From positions 1-27,680 of the forward strand of contig RXOD01004148.1 in assembly GCA_005223375.1 (NCBI GenBank): a stretch of DNA of 27,680 nucleotides, in the 5' to 3' direction. The translations under genes and the position numbers were made by a program. Below the pieces are notes generated by a model. That model ran no database searches. It saw only the letters and a program-made list of their open reading frames with translations, and was not told where the DNA came from. This document shows, piece by piece, positions 21,718-27,680 of this stretch. Source of the DNA: Amoebophrya sp. AT5.2. Its lineage: Eukaryota; Sar; Dinophyceae; Syndiniales; Amoebophryaceae. Each line of letters starts with the position of its first letter. The first letter of the stretch is position 1.

Positions 21718-22642
21718 ACTCGACGCTTTGCTTCGGGTTTCGAGAGGTGCGGCTCTCGGGGTCTGCGTCGTACGAGCAGAACCCCGTGGCGTTAGAAGGC
21801 AACCAGTGGCAGCGGAATGAGAGGTGCGAATGAGGTCATGTTGTTCCTGTTCCTTGTCTCAATATCGAAATCGCTAGGCCGCGGTCACAAGATAAATTAT
21901 TCTTTGACAGAAATTCTATTCATGGCGCGGTCGTGGAGGTGCTGTGCTTCTACTGTTAGTGCAGTCGTCAGACTCAGAGTGATTCCTTAGTAGCCGGGTG
22001 ATTTTCCGACAGGCAGTACGAGACTTCGTAGCGATGCAACGATTTTCGTATTGATTTATTCGCGCCACGATAATTTTGTGATTTCACTTATTCGTGCGAT
22101 CACGTGAAACCGCTTTGAGAAAACTCAACAGCCCCACACGATCCAGATCAATAGATCATCCACGACGTTGTAGAGCCGAACATCGGTTGACGCGCGGACG
22201 GATCCTTTTCGGACTGACAAAGAATGTGACACTTAAAAAACTTATTCCCTTGCGGCAGTGCCCGCCGCCGCAGTCGTCAGCAGATCTCCCTCCACAAATT
22301 CTTGCGCAAGACCGTCATCCGCTGCCATCTGCCACTGCTGTCGCGTGGATGTCATCTCTCTGCTTGTGATCACACCATGTCAAGAACTATTTTTGGTCAC
22401 TGGTGGCCGTACGCGGAGATGGGGCTCCAGCATTTTTCTTTCAGCAACAAGCGGTAAATCAGCGATGTCAACACAGTGTTCTTCGTGGTCGTGGTGGTCC
22501 GTACTGGTGCTCGACTTCCCCCCACAAACCCTGCTTCGCGACGCAAGTAAGGAGGTACGCCTCCGTCCCGCGACGTACCGCCACACGATGACCGCTCTGC
22601 ACACTATGACTGGACTGTCACTTGTGTAGTGAGTACCCGCAC
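21718..22642. other. Intergenic region
   Basis: This is about 925 bp between the Ac45/Voa1-like gene and the PRP38-family gene. Open frames on the plus strand (for example 22094-22369 and 22258-22629) have no domain or coding signature. No RNA gene or repeat is recognised. Confidence 0.5.
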
Positions 22643-23506
22643 TTAGTACTCCTTCGCCATGTTCAGGCCTTTCTCCACAAACTTGGTCGGAGTCTGGTGT
22701 TTGTATAGGACCAAGCGTTTTTCGAATTATTAGAATATGATTCATGTCGACCTTCATACACTCATTGAAGATTCGCTTTGAATAATTCATGTAGCGCCAC
22801 TAACAGGGGAACGGAACGTGCTACGAGCAAAAAGTCGTGAAAAAGTAAATTTTAGAACCTCCAGGCTGAAGAGCGCGCAGAAGCCGACGAGGAAGATCAT
22901 AAGCCAAAGCAGCCCGGCGACAAAGGCGGCCAGGACATTCGGCGTTGGTGTTGGGAAGAAGGTGTAGCCAGTCAGCTGAATTTTTGTGAGCGATGTACGC
23001 ACTGTGCGAATGAAGTCCTATTATTGTGCTAGTAAAGGTGGTAAAAATCGCACCTATTATTTCGAAAAACCATGATCCTGATGATCAGGTACACACCCAC
23101 AATCAGTCTCCACGGAGCGCCACACCTTAATATCGACACAGCGATTTATTGTTGCTCTGAGAGATGAGTACAAGAACCAATGAATACCCCAATGACAGTC
23201 GCCTTTGTCGCGATGTTGGTCACTCCTGGTGCTACCAGCAACTCTGCTGCCGGCGCTGCTGGTGCTTTTCCCACGTCCAGGTCGAGGGCCGGCGCAGTTA
23301 CCTGTGGTTGGGTCGAATCATCCTGCTCTTCTTTCAACGGAAAAAATATCCGAATAAACGCATAACAGGCGGGCGTGAACGTGATACTAGAACTAGTTGG
23401 AAGACAATATAATTACCGCCGACGTTGCTGCGTATGTCCCCACGTCGTCTGAGGCAGAGGCAACCCCGAGCACGAGCAGCAAGAACATTGAGAGAAGCTT
23501 CGACAT
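22643..23506 (-). CDS. Small type I membrane protein resembling the C-terminus of V-ATPase accessory subunit Ac45/Voa1
   Basis: Exons are 23506-23417, 23322-23188, 22975-22859 and 22693-22643. All junctions are phase 0 and all introns are GT-AG; the product is 130 residues. The N-terminus is a clear signal peptide (MSKLLSMFLLLVLGVASAS). A short Ala/Pro-rich luminal segment follows, then a membrane segment PNVLAAFVAGLLWLMIFLVG and a conserved-looking tail SLETPTKFVEKGLNMAKEY. The spacing from the Pro before the helix to Ser-Leu after it, and the short TP-x-KF tail, match the C-terminal region of the Ac45/Voa1 family as I recall it. Those proteins assist assembly of the V-ATPase membrane sector. 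Ac45 is much larger, with a long luminal domain that is missing here. The exon 2 acceptor is ambiguous: CAG at 23323 is used here, but the CAG near 23301 also keeps frame. Gene structure is well supported; the family assignment is less sure. Confidence 0.55.
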
Positions 23507-23635
23507 TTTGTGAATGGAGGCTCGAATCGCTATGAAGTTGAGTAGAAGCAAGAATAGCCACGTACGGGTGAACGTGAAGCCCTGCCTTTGACTCACTTTT
23601 TTGAATCGACTTCGACACTTGGGTAGGGTATATCT

Positions 23636-23956
23636 TCAGAGAGTTTTGGTTTTCTGCTTCATTGCTGCTGCCAGATGTGCAGCTTCAGACGTGCTTGTGG
23701 ACAGGTCTGTCCCGTTATACGTAGAAAAACTTGGCTCTGGCATCTGCCGGAGCAGCCCCGCCCTCGAGAAGCGACGGGGGAGGGTCTGCCCCGTTATCCA
23801 TAGGTGCAGCCTTGCCGGGAGAGGGAGACAAAACTCCAGCAGCATCAAATCTTGTGCCGCTACGTCTACCTCTACAGACGTCACCGTCACCTCGCAGAAA
23901 ATAACGCACATCACGCAATAAAAGAGAAGATCGCGCCGGCTCCACCTGCGTCTCAT
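23636..23956 (-). CDS. Putative small secreted protein
   Basis: From the ATG at 23956 a 106-residue frame begins with an arginine-rich leader and a strong hydrophobic core (MRRRWSRRDLLFYCVMCVIF), a good signal peptide or anchor. The open frame extends upstream to an ATG at 24127, but the inner start places the signal sequence at the N-terminus. The remainder has no recognised domain. An alternative minus-strand frame over the same bases encodes a Pro/Ala/Gly-rich stretch ending ARAKFFYV, so the 3' half could instead be a spliced exon in that frame. It lies only about 130 bp from the start of the Ac45/Voa1-like gene. Confidence 0.35.
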   Translation of the reverse strand: MRRRWSRRDLLFYCVMCVIFCEVTVTSVEVDVAAQDLMLLEFCLPLPARLHLWITGQTLPRRFSRAGLLRQMPEPSFSTYNGTDLSTSTSEAAHLAAAMKQKTKTL

Positions 23957-24243
23957 TTCGTTTTCTAGAAATTGTGCTCGAGTACAAGAGACACGATGTG
24001 GTGCGAACATCCGAACATCGACGTGCGCACCGACAACAGTACCGCGACACGAGAGGAAATGGCTTTCCTTGTTTTCCACCTGGCGATGCAGATATGGAGA
24101 CGATTCGCCTTGCTTCGTTTTTGTCAAAGAGCTGCATTCCAGTTCTCTGATGCATGATGTGACTCATGCTGTGCAAAAGAGTCCGTTTTTACGCGACGTG
24201 AGCGTCTTGCCCATTGTCACGTTTTTTCGCATCGATCCGTTCG

Positions 24244-25542
24244 TCATATGTCAATCAAGGTGTCTAGCGTGAGCAGATCCTCGCGCCTGCTCGTTACAAA
24301 TCCACCCTCCAGCGATTCAGAACGAAATACTCTTCCACTTGATGCTGTGACAAGAACTTGTGTCCCAAAAATTCGTCCAAGCACATACCCAAGCCCGATT
24401 ACGCTAGCACACTTTACACAGAAAAGCGGTGTTGGGGCGACCGTGAGAGACGAGCTGGAGAGCGCTCTCGATTTACTGCCCTCGCACCGCCAATCGTTTG
24501 TTTTCACCCATTTGCTCAATACCGAAGCCCACACGTTCCACGCAGCTCTACTTAATATGCGAACCATTTTCGCGACCAGGTTCTTGTTGGTTTTTCCATC
24601 CTCGTCGACGAGTCCCATCTTGCAGTCTCCGAACAGGCTCTCGCGGACGCTTTTTGTCGTCCACCTCCCTGGGCACCACCAGACCGCTCCGGATACAGAA
24701 GACGGCAGCGGAGAAAACGACGACGACGATGCGCCCCCCGATTTCGCCCCGAAGTTCACGGCCGATATGCCCGCCACATCCAATATCCGCCTTGCTGCAA
24801 CCCACGCATCGTCGTCGTGGTACTTGTCGTCGCCGTAAATTACTTCCTTGATGCCCGCTTGCGCGATGAGTTTGCAGCACTCGTCGTTGGGAAACAGAGT
24901 GGTGTACAGGCGGCAGCCGTGCAGGTTGTTGTGCGAGTTGAGTATGGCGTTAATCGCAGCGTGGCAAATGTACGGGTACTTGCTGGAAAGCCATGGAACG
25001 TCGACCTCTACTGCTCGCGGATCAGGAAGATTTTCCTGTGTCGCCGAGGGCTGCGCATCCTCCGTTCTAGAAGTAATTGTCGTCGTGTCCGTCTCCGACG
25101 CCACCGTGCTTCCCTTGCTCGCACATGTAGTTGGCGTGGACGTCGTCTTACTCGTCGAGCTGCCGCTACTCGAAGATGAAGAAGTGGTCGTGGGCGCCGC
25201 GCCGCCGTCTCCTGCAGGGAACGTGGCCGAAGTAGACGTAGGCGGAAGACCTTTTGCGTCGACGTTGGTCCATTCTGTCGCAGACTTCCAGGGAAGATCA
25301 GCGTCGCTGCACCCAGTCGGGAAACCGTTGTAGCCGATGCCAACGATGCGGCTCTGTTCGTCCACTATGCACGCGCCAACCTTGGTGCGGGGATCTTTGC
25401 TGCGAAGACTGGAGAGGTAGGCGATTGACATGAAGTAGTCATCCCATGAAAGGTAGTTTGAACGGGGGCCCGCGCCTGGTGCGGGGATGCTCCCCGCAGC
25501 CGGAGACGAGGCTGTGGTCGTTGCAGGCGCTCCCATCGTCAT
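24244..25542 (-). CDS. Deoxycytidylate (dCMP) deaminase homologue with altered active site, probably inactive
   Basis: A 432-codon frame. Residues about 31-95 match dCMP deaminase closely (SWDDYFMSIAYLSSLRSKDP, KVGACIVDE, IVGIGYNGFPTGCSD, LPWKS). A Ser/Thr-rich insert of about 75 residues follows, then YPYICHAAINAIL, LYTTLFPNDECCKLIAQAGI and KEVIYGDDKYHDDDAWVAAR. Active enzymes convert dCMP to dUMP for dTTP synthesis, using a zinc held by His of HAE and two Cys of PCxxC, with the HAE Glu as proton shuttle. Here HAE reads HAA (Ala at residue 196, codon GCG at 24955-24957), and PCNEC reads PNDEC (Asn at residue 219, codon AAC at 24886-24888). The catalytic Glu and one zinc ligand are therefore missing while the fold is otherwise well kept. 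After the domain about 190 residues without homology remain, possibly an unspliced intron or a real extension. It could be a regulatory pseudoenzyme or a decaying copy. Confidence 0.8.
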   Translation of the reverse strand: MTMGAPATTTASSPAAGSIPAPGAGPRSNYLSWDDYFMSIAYLSSLRSKDPRTKVGACIVDEQSRIVGIGYNGFPTGCSDADLPWKSATEWTNVDAKGLPPTSTSATFPAGDGGAAPTTTSSSSSSGSSTSKTTSTPTTCASKGSTVASETDTTTITSRTEDAQPSATQENLPDPRAVEVDVPWLSSKYPYICHAAINAILNSHNNLHGCRLYTTLFPNDECCKLIAQAGIKEVIYGDDKYHDDDAWVAARRILDVAGISAVNFGAKSGGASSSSFSPLPSSVSGAVWWCPGRWTTKSVRESLFGDCKMGLVDEDGKTNKNLVAKMVRILSRAAWNVWASVLSKWVKTNDWRCEGSKSRALSSSSLTVAPTPLFCVKCASVIGLGYVLGRIFGTQVLVTASSGRVFRSESLEGGFVTSRREDLLTLDTLIDI

Positions 25543-26077
25543 TTATGCGGGTGGCGCAAATCAATGTGTAGTCTATGTCTGCGTCTGTAGCTGTGGCTGT
25601 GACCACTAGGTCGTGAAGAAACCGCAGAAAATGTATGGAAAATTGTTGGCTCTGCCTGATGTCTAGGAGGTAGTCGAAGTAGAGCTTTATCTGAGTCTCC
25701 ACCGACGCATGGAGGATCCCGGTCTTTACACGATGAGCCTGAGCCGCGGACTGGTCGTGTTCCAGGAGAGAGCGCACCTGGATGATATTTCGCGCACCGG
25801 CAGAAATCAATACCGATCGACACCAGCCATGACGAGATCTGTCTGGTGTGAGAGAAAGCGAAAGAAAACGCAGTTTCCTGGCGCTGATCCGAGCCGGGAC
25901 GTCCTTTCTTTTGACAGGTCGGAACGCGTTTTTCATCCGTGGGCTGTAGCACCGTGCACAACTTTTTCATTAAGTATTTCACTCGCGGACGCCACGACAT
26001 GGGCCGATCTATTTGTTTTTGTCTTCGAGGAGAGGGCGTCCAACATTCAAAGCACAGTCCAACCGTCAAGCTGGCAC
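25543..26077. other. Spacer between the dCMP deaminase homologue and the ubiquitin-like gene
   Basis: A minus-strand frame at 25439-25936 runs through this spacer into the start of the deaminase gene in another frame. Part of it (ILHASVETQIKLYFDYLLDI and beyond) looks protein-like, but there is no domain and no splice partner that I can identify. I treat the region as the deaminase 5' flank with a possible unrecognised exon. Confidence 0.4.
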
Positions 26078-26365
26078 TCAAAATCGCCTGCGAAGCAGTA
26101 TTTCGGCATTTTTTGTGCCTTTTAGAAGGTCTGCGATGGAGAGCCCGTCGCCACGTAATTCTTTTTCGGCGATCACAGCGGAAGCACAGCCGGGTCGCGC
26201 CATCCGCTCAAAGTCCTCAGGCGAAACATTGAGGTACAGTCTCTGCTTCTCTGGTTCCAGGGTCTCGTGCTTTTCGTTGATCTTCCGCTTCAGGTCCCCG
26301 AGCGTTGCTTGTTCACGCAAATCCAGTGTAAAGCGCGCGTCCTTATACAGAATCACCACCTTCAT
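26078..26365 (-). CDS. Ubiquitin-like domain protein
   Basis: A 95-residue frame. The pattern suits a ubiquitin fold: a first strand pair MKVVILYKDARFTLDL, a helix TLGDLKRKINEKH, a short strand QRLYLN, and a closing segment GLSIADLLKGTKNAEILLR corresponding to the last loop and strand. The middle (SPEDFERMARPGCASAVIAE) is an insert compared with ubiquitin. There is no C-terminal Gly-Gly, so conjugation as a modifier is unlikely; it would act as a stand-alone ubiquitin-like domain. No introns are needed. The identity is from pattern only, and a specific family cannot be named. Confidence 0.6.
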   Translation of the reverse strand: MKVVILYKDARFTLDLREQATLGDLKRKINEKHETLEPEKQRLYLNVSPEDFERMARPGCASAVIAEKELRGDGLSIADLLKGTKNAEILLRRRF

Positions 26366-26659
26366 CCTTTACACGGCCATTCTTCATATAGTCTCACGAC
26401 GGTGAACCTAAAACAGCAAGTCAAGAAGTATCGATCCCATTGCAACGGAAAGAGTAGGATAACTACACCAGCGATCACTTTATGACGAGAAGATGATCTA
26501 ATCGTACCCGGAAAAGGCGAAAATGCGCGTAAGGCAAAACAACACTCATTGCCTTTTCACGTCCGCTATCTAATGACACCTCGGTAGCGTCTTCAACAAG
26601 CCAGTTTTTTGAACTTGATCTGAGCCCTCGTGGCGCGTTGTGCGCCGCGCGATCTCATC

Positions 26660-27433
26660 TCATTTCGCCTTTGCCCGCCATTTGGAGCGCTTTGCGCTCG
26701 GCGCCTGTTTTTGATTCGTACCGTCCTCAGACTGTGCAATGGCACCCGTGATCACGTGTTCATTCTCATCTTTTCGGCGCACTACGAGCACCACTTCCGC
26801 CGAGCACTCTAGGTAAAAATAGCCGGGCTGGTAATCGGCGTACCCTTCGTCGCGGTTGTTATCACACCACCACCGTCCGGTATGCGGAGGATTCGGCTTG
26901 CTCTTCACGGAGCGTTTCTGCTCGTACACAAAAGCGTGCGTTCGTGCAGCTCCAGCCTGCGCTTGTTCCCCCAGCGCGGCCTCCTCCACCCGGCCCCACG
27001 CTTCCTCGTCGAGAGCTCGCCCCAGATGTTCGCCTTGCTTCATTCCCCCTCCCCCGGCGGCTCCGCGATCGTTCTGCAGGCGCGCCAAAAACGCCGCCGC
27101 GAGGAACCAGTGCTCGTCGTAAAACGCGTGGCTAGGTTTTTTCCGCGCGAAGGGAAAGCTCTCCAGATGCAGCTGCTGCCGCGTGAATTCCAGGTAGGGC
27201 CCGTGGTCGCCGAAAACGATGCGACGGTAGCCTCTGCTGGAGATTAGCGTGGTCGGCTGCGGATCCGCACTACCACTAGAGGTAGAGCGATCAAACGCGA
27301 AATCGCCGCAGCGCAAGTACAGACAGAAGCCTGGGGAGTTGGTGCCCTCAGGAAACTCTGCCAGTCCCAGGTCGGCGTACACTCGATCGCGATCACGCAG
27401 ACGGTTCGGAAGGCCTTGCGTCGTGCTCTCCAT
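26660..27433 (-). CDS. Unidentified 257-residue protein
   Basis: A single frame from the ATG at 27433 to a stop at 26660. The N-terminal part contains RRIVFGDHGPYLEFT (near residues 70-84), a motif I associate with unnamed conserved eukaryotic proteins but cannot assign. It is preceded by FCLYLRCGDFAFD and followed by KPSHAFYDEHWF. The middle is Gly/Ala/Glu-rich, with a probable helix LGRALDEEAWGRVEEAALGE. The C-terminal third contains TGRWWCDNNRDEGYADYQPG and YFYLECSAEVVLVVRRK, then a basic tail. It has no signal peptide or membrane segment. It is compact, without obvious introns, and codes on the same strand as its neighbours. Confidence 0.6.
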   Translation of the reverse strand: MESTTQGLPNRLRDRDRVYADLGLAEFPEGTNSPGFCLYLRCGDFAFDRSTSSGSADPQPTTLISSRGYRRIVFGDHGPYLEFTRQQLHLESFPFARKKPSHAFYDEHWFLAAAFLARLQNDRGAAGGGGMKQGEHLGRALDEEAWGRVEEAALGEQAQAGAARTHAFVYEQKRSVKSKPNPPHTGRWWCDNNRDEGYADYQPGYFYLECSAEVVLVVRRKDENEHVITGAIAQSEDGTNQKQAPSAKRSKWRAKAK

Positions 27434-27680
27434 TTCCGCTGCACCTGGTGACGCTTTCTACCAGCGAACTGGGCACCTTCGTCAGGAAAAGAAAAGCGCA
27501 GCCCGCGTTGAGACGCAGGAACGGCGCAGCCGGTCGCTCATCTTGGCTCGTGGAGAAACGGTAACTAACGGAACGGATGCGACTTTGCTCGCGTCTTGGT
27601 TTACTTCGCTCGCGTCCCGGTCATAGACCTGGGACCAGATCTTAGTCGTGTTTCCGAAAAAAAAATGTCACGGGGGTCCG

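Noticed and set aside
1..27680. tRNA, rRNA, CRISPR, plasmid or bacterial insertion-sequence features
   Set aside because: I found no tRNA-like consensus, regular repeat-spacer array or bacterial transposase frame. Intron structure shows the DNA is eukaryotic.

Overview
This is nuclear DNA from a eukaryote, most likely of the dinoflagellate lineage and possibly a parasitic relative such as Amoebophrya; the genus is an inference. Three things point there. Genes are broken by many small introns. The protein of the largest multi-exon gene carries short modules I recall from many dinoflagellate proteins (GWW..P.VGG.QVW...PP.SGW.VP and EVL..LEGP...DG.EGWVT). Some introns look like inserted mobile elements (introners) with terminal inverted repeats, and at least one cannot be spliced as GT-AG. 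Every gene I can support lies on the minus strand. All exon structures were built by hand from reading frame and splice signals, without transcript data.

Layout from left to right, with transcription running right to left. At 1-1428 is a partial two-exon gene for an acidic Ala/Pro/Ser-rich protein, cut by the window edge. About 2.4 kb without a supportable gene follows and holds two small duplications. At 3798-10589 is a ten-exon gene for a protein of about 1,753 residues with GWW/SGW and GWVT modules, coiled coil and a histone-H1-like SPK tail. At 11587-12122 is a small two-exon gene for a low-complexity protein ending in a CaaX box. At 12585-17981 is a single 5.4-kb open frame (1,798 aa) with a C-terminal LicD/fukutin-type nucleotidyltransferase domain. 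At 18373-21717 is a five-exon PRP38-family splicing factor gene that holds two of the three introner-like introns. At 22643-23506 is a four-exon gene for a 130-aa type I membrane protein resembling the C-terminus of the V-ATPase accessory subunit Ac45/Voa1. At 23636-23956 is a small putative secreted protein. At 24244-25542 is a deoxycytidylate deaminase homologue lacking two active-site residues. A ubiquitin-like protein (26078-26365) and an unidentified 257-aa protein (26660-27433) complete the window.

The genes do not form an obvious pathway; same-strand packing with short spacers is the usual dinoflagellate arrangement. The most interesting signals are the roughly 400-bp introner-like introns at 7303-7715, 19263-19666 and about 20321-20753, and the dCMP deaminase that has lost its catalytic Glu and one zinc Cys.
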